DNA of 64,000 nucleotides from Rhodospirillaceae bacterium. GTDB taxonomy: Bacteria > Pseudomonadota > Alphaproteobacteria > UBA8366 > Aestuariispiraceae. Where the stretch lies: assembly GCA_002709955.1 (NCBI GenBank), contig PAQY01000007.1, positions 124,001 through 188,000 of the forward strand. Direction: 5' to 3'. Under the pieces are notes generated by a model that saw only the letters and a program-made list of their open reading frames with translations, made no database searches and was not told the DNA's origin. Position 1 is the first letter of the stretch. Each line of letters starts with the position of its first letter. Shown piece after piece: positions 16,606 through 25,277 of this stretch. A program made the translations under genes and the position numbers.

Positions 16606-17898
16606 CTATCCTTCGAATGGATCGCGCACGCGGATCGTGTCGTCCCGTTCCGGGCTGGTGGACAACAGCGCAACCGGGGTTTCGATCAGTTCTTCGATGC
16701 GGCGGATATACTTGATCGCGGTGGCTGGCAAATCAGCCCAACTGCGCGCACCATAGGTGCTTTCGTCCCAGCCTTCCAGCGTCTCATAGATTGGTTCAGC
16801 GCGCGCCTGAAGGGCTGTGGAGGCTGGCAGGTGGTCGTATTCACGCCCATCGATGCGATAGCCCGTGCAGACATTCAGGCTTTCCAGGCCATCCAGAACA
16901 TCCAGCTTGGTCAAGGCAATGCCATTGACGCCACCCACTTTCATCGCCTGGCGTACCAGGACGGCATCAAACCAGCCACAGCGGCGCTTGCGCCCCGTCA
17001 CCACACCGAATTCGCGCCCGCGTTCGCCCAGCCGCTCCCCAATGGCATCGGTCAGTTCCGTTGGGAAGGGACCTGAGCCTACGCGGGTTGTATAGGCCTT
17101 GGTGATCCCCAGAATATAGCCCAATCCACCCGGACCCATGCCAGAGCCGGTGGCGGCCTGACCCGATCCGGTATTGGAGGAGGTGACAAACGGGTAGGTG
17201 CCATGATCAACATCCAGCATGACGCCCTGTGCGCCTTCAAACAGGATGCGATGGCCCTTGCGGCGCATATCGTCCAGTTTTTTCCAAACAACGCCTGCAT
17301 AAGGCAACAGTTTGGGGGCAATTTCTTCCAGTTCCGCAATCACTTGTACGGGATCGACAGGGGCGACCCCCATGCCTTTCAGCAAGGCATTGTGGTGGGA
17401 TAACAGGACGTCCACCCGATCCGGCAGGGTGGCAGGATCCGCCAAGTCACAAACACGAATGGCCCGGCGGGCAACCTTATCTTCATAGGCCGGGCCGATG
17501 CCCCGCCCGGTCGTACCAATTTTACCCTCACCGCGCGCCAGTTCCCGTGCCTTGTCCAACTCGCGATGGACCGGCAGGATCAGCGCAGCGTTTTCAGCCA
17601 GCAGCAGAGTTGATGGGCTGACAGAGACACCCTGCGCCCGGATGCGTTCAATTTCTTCCATCAGGGCCCAGGGGTCGACCACGACGCCATTGCCGATGAT
17701 CGACAGCTTGCCCTTGCGCACTACGCCGGACGGCAGCAGGCTTAATTTATAGACCTTGCCGTCGATGACCAGGGTATGACCGGCATTGTGACCGCCCTGA
17801 AACCGCACCACCACATCGGCGCGTTCTGACAGCCAGTCCACAATCTTGCCTTTGCCTTCGTCGCCCCATTGAGAGCCGATAACCACTACATTCGTCAT
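16606..17898 (-). CDS. purA: Adenylosuccinate synthetase PurA
   Basis: A 430-residue enzyme that joins IMP and aspartate with GTP to form adenylosuccinate in AMP synthesis. The N-terminal P-loop signature [14 protein letters not shown] includes the catalytic Asp, and [13 protein letters not shown] carries the catalytic His. Also present are [14 protein letters not shown] near 130 and the GTP-binding motif near the C-terminus ([14 protein letters not shown]). Length is normal for the bacterial family. It lies 32 bp downstream of hisZ on the same strand, a frequent pair in alphaproteobacteria. Confidence 0.97.
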   Translation of the reverse strand: MTNVVVIGSQWGDEGKGKIVDWLSERADVVVRFQGGHNAGHTLVIDGKVYKLSLLPSGVVRKGKLSIIGNGVVVDPWALMEEIERIRAQGVSVSPSTLLLAENAALILPVHRELDKARELARGEGKIGTTGRGIGPAYEDKVARRAIRVCDLADPATLPDRVDVLLSHHNALLKGMGVAPVDPVQVIAELEEIAPKLLPYAGVVWKKLDDMRRKGHRILFEGAQGVMLDVDHGTYPFVTSSNTGSGQAATGSGMGPGGLGYILGITKAYTTRVGSGPFPTELTDAIGERLGERGREFGVVTGRKRRCGWFDAVLVRQAMKVGGVNGIALTKLDVLDGLESLNVCTGYRIDGREYDHLPASTALQARAEPIYETLEGWDESTYGARSWADLPATAIKYIRRIEELIETPVALLSTSPERDDTIRVRDPFEG

Positions 17899-17930
17899 CG
17901 CGTTTGTCCTTGCGCCTGATCGGAAATTGA

Positions 17931-19091
17931 TTAGTCGAGAGGGCAGGGCGTATCACCCTGCGCCGGATCATAATAATGCGTGCAATCCAGTCGTCGGGCT
18001 TCTGCCTGAATGTCTGATACAGCCGTAAGACCCGACAGCGTGCACCAGCCTGCCTGTCGCAAGGCGGCTGCCTGTTTGGGTTTCGTGTTTGCGGGCAGAT
18101 AGACCGTGACCGGTCGCGCGGCTGCGGGGACCGCGCGCAGCACAGAATCAAGATACAGGGAAAAGCCTGTGGCTGGTTCGGTCTTGGTGCCATCAGACCC
18201 AGCACTATAGCGACCGCCACGCCCCAATTCGCCCCGCACACCCTTGGCAAACAGGGTGAAGCTCAATCCGGTCTGATATTCAAAACCGCGATGTTCGACG
18301 GGATCGACCGTTAAGGCCAGGTTCGGCACGGCGTCTTTCAACAGGTCCATCACCCGCGCCAGCCGGGCGCGTTCTGCCTGTGCCGCCGGGGGCAGCGGGA
18401 TATTGTTTAACTTCTCCAGGGCGCGCCGGGCCAGGCCGGACGCATCCAACAGCGCCCCCAGCCGCGTTGCGGCCTCTCCCCCCAGGGCGGCCACATCATG
18501 GGCATCCTTGCGGTCCAGCGCCAACCGGGCGTCCTTTCGGGTTTTGGCATCCAGGCCCAGATCGTCAAACACGGCAGGCACGATTGTCGGCAGGCTTAAG
18601 TCCACGGACAGATCCCTGGCCCCAACAGCATGTAAGGCATCGGCGGCAACAGCGATGATTTCAGCATCCGCCTCTGCCTGATCCGCGCCATAGATTTCAC
18701 AGCCCGCCTGGGTCACCTGACGTTCCGGGCGCAATTGCGATCCGCGCACGCGCAGCACCGGCCCGGCATAACACAGGCGCAGGGGGCGGGGGGCCTTGAT
18801 CAGACGGGATGTGGCGATGCGCGCGACCTGAACCGTCATGTCGGCGCGCACCCCCATCATGCGTTGGGATACCGGGTCCATCAGGCGGAATGTATGGGGG
18901 GCGGTGGCCGTTCCCGCACCATCCAACAGGCTGTCTTCAAATTCCACCAAGGGCGGGTCGACGCGACGATAGGCAGAGGCCCGAAAACGATCTATCAGGC
19001 CACGCATAACCGTTGCCTCGCGCGTTGCCTCTGGGGGCAGAACATCGCGCAGGCCATCGGGAAGCAGCGTCTTTGAAGGGCCGTCAGTCAT
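17931..19091 (-). CDS. hisZ: ATP phosphoribosyltransferase regulatory subunit HisZ
   Basis: A 386-residue HisRS-like protein without the tRNA anticodon-binding function. The N-terminus ([20 protein letters not shown]) and motif 2 region ([16 protein letters not shown]) resemble class II histidyl-tRNA synthetase, but the length and degenerate C-terminus are those of HisZ, which activates the short form of HisG in histidine synthesis. A normal HisRS is unlikely because the HisRS signature motifs and anticodon domain are not seen. hisG is not in the window. It heads the hisZ-purA pair. Confidence 0.9.
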   Translation of the reverse strand: MTDGPSKTLLPDGLRDVLPPEATREATVMRGLIDRFRASAYRRVDPPLVEFEDSLLDGAGTATAPHTFRLMDPVSQRMMGVRADMTVQVARIATSRLIKAPRPLRLCYAGPVLRVRGSQLRPERQVTQAGCEIYGADQAEADAEIIAVAADALHAVGARDLSVDLSLPTIVPAVFDDLGLDAKTRKDARLALDRKDAHDVAALGGEAATRLGALLDASGLARRALEKLNNIPLPPAAQAERARLARVMDLLKDAVPNLALTVDPVEHRGFEYQTGLSFTLFAKGVRGELGRGGRYSAGSDGTKTEPATGFSLYLDSVLRAVPAAARPVTVYLPANTKPKQAAALRQAGWCTLSGLTAVSDIQAEARRLDCTHYYDPAQGDTPCPLD

Positions 19092-19203
19092 TGTTCAAAC
19101 ATGTACCATTGGGAATTTTTGGAAACCGGCACTGTGGTAGCGGGTTTGTCCCCCTTGGGCAAGCGGAACCCGCGGATTTCCAAACCTGTGGCGTGGCTTA
19201 CCC

Positions 19204-20442
19204 TCAGCCGTCTTTCATGATTTTACGCAGCGGGATGCTTTCATCGGCCAGGGCGGCGGGGTCTGGATTAACACCCCGTTCCATCATCATCTGGGCCATG
19301 CGAACATCTTTTGCGATGGCGGATCCTTTGCCAAAGCCTGCGACCCCGATCAACGTATCGCCTTCCAGACAGAAGAAGATCTGTGCGCCATCCTCATATC
19401 GACCCCGTGTGACGATCTTTTCGGCGCGATGGGGCAGGCCGGCGGTTTGCAGGGTCCAATCAAATTGGTCGGACCACAGCCAGGGCACAGGCGCATAGGC
19501 TTCGGGTTTGCCACAAATGGACCGGGCAACGGTGCGGGCCTGCATATCCGCATTCTGCCAGCTTTCCAGCCGGATTGCTGCGCCATAGCGCGGGTTGTTC
19601 CCACAGGCACAGTCGCCGGTCGCATAGATGCCGGGTACATTGGTCGCACCGAATTCATCCACCAGAATGCCATCGCCGCAGTCAACCCCGGCTGATTTGG
19701 CCAGGTCGATACCGGGCGCGATCCCAATACCGATCACGACCGCATCGGCGGGCAGGATGCTGCCATCTTCGAATCGGATGCCGGTGACATGATCGCTGCC
19801 TTCAAACGCCTGGATGCGGGCGTTCAGGAGGATTTTGATGCCATTTTCTTCATGCAGGCGGGAAACAGCCGCTGCGACCTCTTCTGGGATGGAACGGCCA
19901 AGAATGCGCGGCGCACCTTCCAGAACGGTGACATCACAGTCTTTCTGGCGCGCGGTCGCGGCTGTTTCCAGGCCAATGAAGCCCCCGCCAATAACAACGA
20001 TCTTTGCGCCGGGTGTCAGGGCTTTGCCCAGTTCCGCACTGTCATCCAGGGTTCGGACAACATGAATGCCCGCCAGATCAGCGCCCGGCAGGGGCAGGCG
20101 TTTGACCACGCCGCCTGTTGCGAAAATCAACGCATCAAAGCTGTGGGATGTTCCATCGTCCAGCGTGACCGTATGGGCATCCGCATCAATTGCTTCAACC
20201 GTCTTACCGGTCATCAGCGTGATGTTCTGCTGCTGGTAAAAGTCAGCTTCGTACAAGAAGCAATGATCGGCCGTCTTGTCGCCTTTCAGCACCGCCTTGG
20301 ACAGCGGCGGGCGCTCATAGGGGGGATGTGCCTCAGCCCCGATCAGGGTGATGTCCCCCTGAAACCCTTCCTGACGCAACAGGGCCGCGGCGCGGCCGCC
20401 ACTTTGCCCGGCACCGACGATAACAACAGACTTAACCGACAT
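19204..20442 (-). CDS. NAD(P)H:ferredoxin/rubredoxin reductase-type FAD oxidoreductase
   Basis: A 412-residue two-dinucleotide-binding flavoprotein. The FAD motif is VVIVGAGQSGGRAAALLR at 6-23, and the second Rossmann motif (NADH) is VVIGGGFIGLETAATARQ near 150. The ATG-type motif GIYATGDCA near 270 binds FAD. It matches the ferredoxin reductase of dioxygenase and P450 systems (BenC/ThcD-like) in domain order and length. No ferredoxin or oxygenase gene is adjacent, so its partner is unknown. It is 112 bp upstream of hisZ on the same strand. Confidence 0.85.
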   Translation of the reverse strand: MSVKSVVIVGAGQSGGRAAALLRQEGFQGDITLIGAEAHPPYERPPLSKAVLKGDKTADHCFLYEADFYQQQNITLMTGKTVEAIDADAHTVTLDDGTSHSFDALIFATGGVVKRLPLPGADLAGIHVVRTLDDSAELGKALTPGAKIVVIGGGFIGLETAATARQKDCDVTVLEGAPRILGRSIPEEVAAAVSRLHEENGIKILLNARIQAFEGSDHVTGIRFEDGSILPADAVVIGIGIAPGIDLAKSAGVDCGDGILVDEFGATNVPGIYATGDCACGNNPRYGAAIRLESWQNADMQARTVARSICGKPEAYAPVPWLWSDQFDWTLQTAGLPHRAEKIVTRGRYEDGAQIFFCLEGDTLIGVAGFGKGSAIAKDVRMAQMMMERGVNPDPAALADESIPLRKIMKDG

Positions 20443-20482
20443 AGACGCTCACTTTTCTGCGGTAACGAAGCTAGACCTGTGA

Positions 20483-21241
20483 TCAATCGCGATAAACGGG
20501 CTCTTCCTCGTCCAGGATATCGCGCAGGGCGTTGAAATGCTTTTCTGCGGCACCTGGATAGGCGGCCCATTGACCAGCGGTTTTCTCTGCCACTTCATGG
20601 CTGGCAATGTTCAAGTCACGCCCGCTGGACAGGGCCAGGAACAGCGTTTCACAGGCACGTTCAAAGAAGAACAGTTCATCAAAGGCTTCCGCGACAGTGT
20701 TTCCAACCGTCATGACGCCATGCTGGCCCATCAGGAGGACGCGCTTGTCCCCCAAAACGGTGGACAGACGCTCTGCCTCGTCGCCCAGCCCCATGCCATC
20801 ATAGTGGTTGTCGACGGCAACACGGTTATAGAACCGCATCGTGGTCTGGTCGATGGGGGGAATGGACGTATCTTTCAGGGCCGACAAAGCGGTCGCATAT
20901 TTTGAATGGACATGCAGGATACAGCGCGCCTGGGGGTTGTTCCGGTGCATGGCCCCATGGATGCAATAGGCGGTCGGGTCGACGGCATCACCCATGCCCT
21001 CCGGCGCGACCTCAGTATTCAACAGCAGAAGGTCGCTGGCGCGCATTTTTGAGAAATGGCGGCCATAGGGATTGATCAGGAAATCCGTGCCATCGTCTGA
21101 TACGACCAGGCTGAAGTGATTGGCCACAGCCTCATGCATATTCAATCGCGCGGTCCAGCGAAACGCGCAGGCCAAATCTTCCCGTTCAGACTGATACGCC
21201 AGAGAGTGGGTTTTCGCGGCGGAGAATGCACTGACAGACAT
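20483..21241 (-). CDS. Class II aldolase/adducin family protein
   Basis: A 252-residue metal-dependent aldolase-fold protein. The zinc ligands are in RCILHVHSKYATAL and MGQHGVMTVG, with the family motif NPYGRHFSKMRASDLLLL near 60. Members include L-fuculose-phosphate aldolase, and many uncharacterised ones act on other substrates. Start ATG 21241 is chosen because AGGAGG lies at the right distance; a longer in-frame extension to 21355 has no such site. It is divergent from the ABC ATPase gene and 40 bp upstream of the flavoprotein, possibly in one transcript. The substrate cannot be named. Confidence 0.85.
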   Translation of the reverse strand: MSVSAFSAAKTHSLAYQSEREDLACAFRWTARLNMHEAVANHFSLVVSDDGTDFLINPYGRHFSKMRASDLLLLNTEVAPEGMGDAVDPTAYCIHGAMHRNNPQARCILHVHSKYATALSALKDTSIPPIDQTTMRFYNRVAVDNHYDGMGLGDEAERLSTVLGDKRVLLMGQHGVMTVGNTVAEAFDELFFFERACETLFLALSSGRDLNIASHEVAEKTAGQWAAYPGAAEKHFNALRDILDEEEPVYRD

Positions 21242-21432
21242 GGTTTTGAACCTCCTCGTTGAGGGTCGGAATTTCAGATATCGTCGAAAAGAGTGATCGT
21301 TCATCCCATTTTGCGCAATCAAATTCAATACTGCAAGGTCCTGACGAATGGGCATGCTGTTCAGTTTCCGAAGTGCCAGCCTTGCCCCCTAAAGAAAATG
21401 TCGCATCCGGTTAGTGAGAATCCACCTTGTTG

Positions 21433-21449
21433 ATGTAACTATATAACAT
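21433..21449. promoter_or_regulatory. Candidate Zur-like operator upstream of the His-rich ABC operon
   Basis: A 17-base imperfect dyad, ATGTAAC-TAT-ATAACAT, 18 bp before the GTG start of the ATPase gene. It resembles alphaproteobacterial Zur boxes (ATGTTATA-type inverted repeats) and probably overlaps the promoter -10. The evidence is sequence similarity from memory plus the metal-binding look of the operon. Confidence 0.4.
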
Positions 21450-21466
21450 TATAGTCTGGGGATAGG

Positions 21467-22153
21467 GTGATTTCGCAGCAATTGATTGGGATACCGACCG
21501 TGATTTTAGCATCAAACAGTATTGTTGTCCGTCGCGGCGAGTCGCCACCGCTGTACCTTCCGGACCTGTCCATTGCATCCGGGGCACAGCTTCTGCTGAT
21601 GGGACCATCTGGGTCGGGAAAGACGACATTGCTGTCCGTATTGGCGGGATTACTGCCGCCGACGGAAGGCAATGTCCTGCTGGAACAGCAGAATTTTTAT
21701 GCCCTGTCGTCTGTTGCACGGGACCGCATTCGGGGGAAAACCTTTGGGTTCATCTTCCAGACGCTGCATCTGCTCCCGTCGCTGACAGTGGCCCAGAATG
21801 TCATGCTGGCAGCAGACATGGCGAAGGTCGCGGTAGAACCCGGACGTTTGGAGGACCTCTTAGCGAAGCTGGGTCTGGCCGATAAGGCGGATCGAAAGTC
21901 CGCAGCCCTGAGCCAGGGCGAACAGCAACGCGCCGCCATTGCCCGGGCTGTTTTGCTGCGCCCGAAATTGTTAATCGCGGATGAGCCCACATCGGCCCTA
22001 GATGATGCCAATACGGACGCTGTTGTCACGCTGCTTCAGGATCAGGCGACGGAGACTGGGGCTGCGCTGTTGATCGCCACCCATGACGCCAGGCTTTTGG
22101 ATCGTTTCGACACTGTGGTGACGCTGAAAACACAGGGAGGGCCTGTATCATGA
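21467..22153 (+). CDS. ABC transporter ATP-binding protein, LolD/MacB-type
   Basis: A 228-residue ABC ATPase. Walker A is MGPSGSGKTTLLSV, the signature is LSQGEQQRAAIARAV and Walker B is KLLIADEPTSALDD. It belongs to the LolD/DevA/MacB branch that pairs with FtsX-type permeases. Start GTG 21467 has a GGGGATAGG site just upstream; an in-frame GTG at 21500 is an alternative. Its stop overlaps the start of the permease gene by four bases (ATGA), so the two are translationally coupled. Confidence 0.9.
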   Translation: MISQQLIGIPTVILASNSIVVRRGESPPLYLPDLSIASGAQLLLMGPSGSGKTTLLSVLAGLLPPTEGNVLLEQQNFYALSSVARDRIRGKTFGFIFQTLHLLPSLTVAQNVMLAADMAKVAVEPGRLEDLLAKLGLADKADRKSAALSQGEQQRAAIARAVLLRPKLLIADEPTSALDDANTDAVVTLLQDQATETGAALLIATHDARLLDRFDTVVTLKTQGGPVS

Positions 22154-23487
22154 ATGCGGTTTCCCTTGCCGTTGCGGCCATTCGCGCCCGCCCGCTGCAA
22201 TCGGCTTTGTGCATTCTGTCGGCGACATTGGGCAGTGCCTTGCTGGTTCTGGTGTTTCTGCTGTCCCAAACCATTGCGTCTGGTTTTCAGCGCAATGCAG
22301 AAGGAATTGATATCGTCGCGGGTGCGAAGGGAAGCCCCCTGCAATTGGTGCTGTCGTCGGTTTATCATGCGGATGTTCCGGCCGGAAATATTGAAATGTC
22401 CGATTATCTGGCCTTGCAGAGGGACCGCCATGTGCGCCAGGCGATACCCCTGGCACTCGGCGACAATTATCAGGGCTGGCGGATGGTGGGCAGTACACCT
22501 GACTATCTAAAGCTTTATCAGGCTGAATTTGCACAGGGTCAGGTTTTCGCACAGCCGTTTGAAGCGGTTGTCGGCGCGGCGACCGGCATGAAACTGGGCG
22601 AAAGCTTCGCCGCCCGTCATGGCTTTGCAGCTGACAGCAACGATATCCATGATGCCGCTATGTACACCGTAACCGGTGTGTTGAAGCCGACAGGAACAGT
22701 GCTGGACAAGCTGATCATCACCAGTATGGAAAGTGTCCAGACGTTGCATTCCGGGCATCATCATGAAGACCATGAAGACGCGCAGGCAGAAGGACACGAA
22801 AAACATGATGATCATGATGCACACGATCATGATGAAGCACACGACCATGATGCGCACGACCATGATGCCCATGACCATGATGAAGCACACGACCATGATG
22901 CACACGATCATGATGAAGCAGCCGAAGAAGCGCTGGGCCATCAGGTTACGGCGGTCCTGATCAAGACCCGCAGCCCGATTGATCGGATGAATCTGCCACG
23001 TCAGATCAATCAGTCCTCTGATCTGCTTGCCGCCGTGCCCTCGCTGGAAATGGCGCGGTTGACCAAGAGTCTTGGGATCGGCAAGACCTTGATTCTTGCG
23101 CTGGGTGTCGGGTTTGTCGTGCTTTCGGCCCTTATTCTTCTTGCGTCTCTCGCCTCCAGCCTGGCGGTGCGGCGATATGATCTTGCGGTTCTCAGGGTTC
23201 TGGGGGCAAGTCCCGGAAAACTGCTGCTGACCGTCGTGGCGGAAGCGGTGTTGTTAAGCGGGGTCGGAACGGTGATCGGATTGGCGGTTGGGCATGGGGT
23301 CGGCTATATCGCCGCATTGAATATCGATACCCTTCAAGGCATAGTTCTGCCAGAGACGTTTCTGCAGGTGCATGTCCTTGATGGTGTGTTCCTGTTGCTG
23401 GGACTGGTAATTGGGATAACAGCCTCTTTGATCCCCGCGATTTCCGCTGCGCGGACAGATATTGCGGGATTATTGGCGAAAGGGTGA
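22150..23487 (+). CDS. FtsX-type ABC transporter permease with His/Asp-rich periplasmic segment
   Basis: A 445-residue permease of the FtsX/MacB type: one N-terminal span at about 15-40, a large periplasmic domain, and three C-terminal spans (about 318-342, 360-395, 410-432). Residues about 200-258 are a low-complexity run of His, Asp, Glu and Ala built on the unit HDHDAHDHDEA, with about 20 histidines, so it very probably binds Zn or another soft-to-borderline metal. The DNA of this run (22803-22920) is itself a tandem repeat. The gene overlaps the ATPase gene by 4 bp and the next gene begins 2 bp after its stop. The transported substrate is unknown; a metal or metal-lipoprotein role is suggested. 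Confidence 0.85.
   Translation: MNAVSLAVAAIRARPLQSALCILSATLGSALLVLVFLLSQTIASGFQRNAEGIDIVAGAKGSPLQLVLSSVYHADVPAGNIEMSDYLALQRDRHVRQAIPLALGDNYQGWRMVGSTPDYLKLYQAEFAQGQVFAQPFEAVVGAATGMKLGESFAARHGFAADSNDIHDAAMYTVTGVLKPTGTVLDKLIITSMESVQTLHSGHHHEDHEDAQAEGHEKHDDHDAHDHDEAHDHDAHDHDAHDHDEAHDHDAHDHDEAAEEALGHQVTAVLIKTRSPIDRMNLPRQINQSSDLLAAVPSLEMARLTKSLGIGKTLILALGVGFVVLSALILLASLASSLAVRRYDLAVLRVLGASPGKLLLTVVAEAVLLSGVGTVIGLAVGHGVGYIAALNIDTLQGIVLPETFLQVHVLDGVFLLLGLVIGITASLIPAISAARTDIAGLLAKG
22803..22920 (+). repeat. Tandem repeat encoding the His/Asp-rich segment
   Basis: Repeating units on the theme CAYGAYCATGATGMACAC fill about 118 bp inside the permease gene. The reading frame stays open and synonymous changes (CAC/CAT, GAC/GAT) occur between units, so the protein pattern is kept while the DNA varies. 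The copy number is likely to vary between strains. Confidence 0.85.
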
Positions 23488-23489
23488 TA

Positions 23490-24011
23490 ATGCGGAAAAT
23501 CCTGGCAGTGCTGATGTTTCTATGCGCGTCGCCGCCAGCCTTTGCCCTGTCGCAGGAAGAAGGAAGCCTGCATGGCACCAAGACGATCCTGGATTACATT
23601 GGCGATTATGTTGATGTGCCCCCCGGTGCGTTGGATTGGAAGGTCCTTGGGTCCACCAATGAGGTTCAGATCCAGACAAAAACCGATGATGGCTATGATT
23701 TGATTTATCAAAAGCCGGAATTTCAATCGGATGTGATGGCACTGGACGGGAAAGAGATCACCATAAAGGGATATATGTTTCCCCTGGACCAGACAGAAGA
23801 TCAGCGCCTGTTCCTGTTTGGACCATTTCCGATGAGCTGCCCCTATCAGTATCATGTTGGGCCGGCTTTGGTTCTGGAAGTCCATGCCCAGGATCATCCC
23901 GTCGCCTTCAGCTATGACCCGGTGCAATTGACTGGCACGTTGGAACTGGTGCCAGAGGATAAGGAATATAGTGTCTTTTATCGCCTGACGGATGCCAAGC
24001 AGGTCCATTGA
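23490..24011 (+). CDS. DUF3299-like exported protein
   Basis: A 173-residue secreted or periplasmic protein with a clear signal peptide (MRKILAVLMFLCASPPAFA, cleavage after about residue 19). The mature part includes the DUF3299-type motif KEITIKGYMFPLDQ and FGPFPMSCPYQYHVGPALVLEV, with one conserved Cys-Pro. Start ATG 23490 is preferred over GTG 23484, which overlaps the permease stop. It forms a three-gene operon with the ATPase and permease. ATPase/FtsX/DUF3299 sets occur in zinc-regulated operons of other proteobacteria such as Vibrio zrg (recalled), supporting a metal function. Confidence 0.75.
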   Translation: MRKILAVLMFLCASPPAFALSQEEGSLHGTKTILDYIGDYVDVPPGALDWKVLGSTNEVQIQTKTDDGYDLIYQKPEFQSDVMALDGKEITIKGYMFPLDQTEDQRLFLFGPFPMSCPYQYHVGPALVLEVHAQDHPVAFSYDPVQLTGTLELVPEDKEYSVFYRLTDAKQVH

Positions 24012-24048
24012 CTGCGTGTTGAGAATTTCACTTGCTGTCGCACGCCCC

Positions 24049-24076
24049 TTGACCCTATAGGGGTCTCGGCTATTTT
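24049..24076 (+). promoter_or_regulatory. Candidate sigma-70 promoter of ispB
   Basis: TTGACC at 24049-24054 and TATTTT at 24071-24076, separated by 16 bases, 58 bp before the TTG start of the prenyl synthase gene. A short palindrome GACCC-TATAG-GGGTC (24051-24065) overlaps the -35 element. Confidence 0.4.
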
Positions 24077-24133
24077 GAGCAGTGACCTGATAGGGGAACG
24101 CGCGTCAATTGCTTTCACGTTGGAGATACGGTC

Positions 24134-25165
24134 TTGGCGACCATTTTACCGCTTACTGATAAGAAATCGGCATCCAAGCAAGATGATCGGCCGTCGCTTG
24201 ACGCCCTGTTGGGGCTGGTTGAAGGCGACCTGAAAAAGGTCAATCAGCATATCCTGGATAATATGAAGAGCCCCGTTGCGCTGATCCCGCAATTGGCTGG
24301 GCATATTATTGCGTCGGGCGGTAAACGCCTGCGCCCGGTGCTGACCCTGGCATCGGCGAATTTGTGCGGTTATACGGGCCAGCGCCATATTGGTCTGGCC
24401 GCCTGTGTGGAATTTATCCATACCGCGACCCTGCTGCATGATGATGTTGTCGATGAAAGCGACCTGCGCCGGGGCCAGGCCAGTGCGAATGCGATCTGGG
24501 GCAATGAGGCCAGCGTGCTGGTGGGCGATTTCCTATTTTCGCGATCCTTCCAACTGATGACAGCCGATGGGTCGTTGCAGGTTCTGCGCATTCTGTCCGA
24601 TGCCTCCGCCGTGATTGCGGAAGGGGAGGTCCTGCAGTTGATGACGGCCAATGAGCCGACAACGACGGAAGAGGCCTATCTGGAAGTTATCCGATCAAAG
24701 ACCGCGAAACTTTTCGCCGCAGCGACCCGCATTGGTGCCGTGGTGGCCGAGCGCCCCCAGGCCGAGGAAGAGGCGCTGGAAAGCTATGGCATGAATATCG
24801 GCATCGCCTTTCAATTGATTGATGATGTGCTGGATTATTCTGCTGACCAGCTAAAGCTGGGCAAGACTGTGGGCGATGATTTCCGGGAAGGCAAAGTGAC
24901 CTTACCGGTCATTCTGGCCTATCGTCGGGGCAATGATGAGGAGCGGGCCTTCTGGCATCGCACGATTGCCGAAATGGACCAGAAAGACGGCGATCTGGAA
25001 GAAGCCATGCGCCTGATGACATCCCATGGCACGCTGGATGACTCCGTGGATCGCGCCCGTCATTATTGCAGCATCGCCCGCGACGCCCTGGGCATTTTCC
25101 AGAATGGACCAACCAAGGAAGCCATGACCGATCTGGTCGATTTTATCATTGATCGGGCTTATTGA
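24134..25165 (+). CDS. ispB: Polyprenyl diphosphate synthase (octaprenyl/decaprenyl, ubiquinone side chain)
   Basis: A 343-residue trans-prenyltransferase. The first Asp-rich motif is LLHDDVVDES near 97 and the second is QLIDDVLDYS near 226. The length and the KRLRPVLTL motif match IspB/DdsA-type synthases that make the ubiquinone tail from IPP; chain length cannot be read reliably. The start is TTG 24134 with GGAG at 24122-24125; no ATG is available before the conserved region. It stands alone between the DUF3299 operon and the nucleotide-sugar dehydrogenase, with its own candidate promoter. Confidence 0.93.
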   Translation: MATILPLTDKKSASKQDDRPSLDALLGLVEGDLKKVNQHILDNMKSPVALIPQLAGHIIASGGKRLRPVLTLASANLCGYTGQRHIGLAACVEFIHTATLLHDDVVDESDLRRGQASANAIWGNEASVLVGDFLFSRSFQLMTADGSLQVLRILSDASAVIAEGEVLQLMTANEPTTTEEAYLEVIRSKTAKLFAAATRIGAVVAERPQAEEEALESYGMNIGIAFQLIDDVLDYSADQLKLGKTVGDDFREGKVTLPVILAYRRGNDEERAFWHRTIAEMDQKDGDLEEAMRLMTSHGTLDDSVDRARHYCSIARDALGIFQNGPTKEAMTDLVDFIIDRAY

Positions 25166-25209
25166 TTGGCACCATTTGCGCCGGTTACATTCCTGCCACT
25201 TGGCTTTGT

Positions 25210-25238
25210 TTGACACAACCGACCGCTGGGCGGATATA
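25210..25238 (+). promoter_or_regulatory. Candidate sigma-70 promoter of the nucleotide-sugar dehydrogenase gene
   Basis: Consensus -35 TTGACA at 25210-25215, a 17-base spacer and a -10 GATATA at 25233-25238, 39 bp before the start codon. Confidence 0.5.
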
Positions 25239-25277
25239 TGCCGTATTGTATGACGGCACTAAAAGGCGCGGGCTATA

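Noticed and set aside
16414-17076. Open frame opposite purA and the pseudokinase start
   Set aside because: Overlaps purA on the reverse strand and has no recognisable domain.
19140-19173. Inverted repeat GCGGGTT/AACCCGC between hisZ and the flavoprotein gene as a terminator
   Set aside because: The loop is 20 bases and no T-run follows on either strand.
22803-22920. Tandem repeat as a possible CRISPR array
   Set aside because: Units are contiguous without spacers, in frame and code for His/Asp residues.
22507-22941. Met/Val-rich open frame on the minus strand opposite the His-rich repeat
   Set aside because: It is the mirror of the GAT/CAT repeat in the permease gene and has no protein-like pattern outside it.
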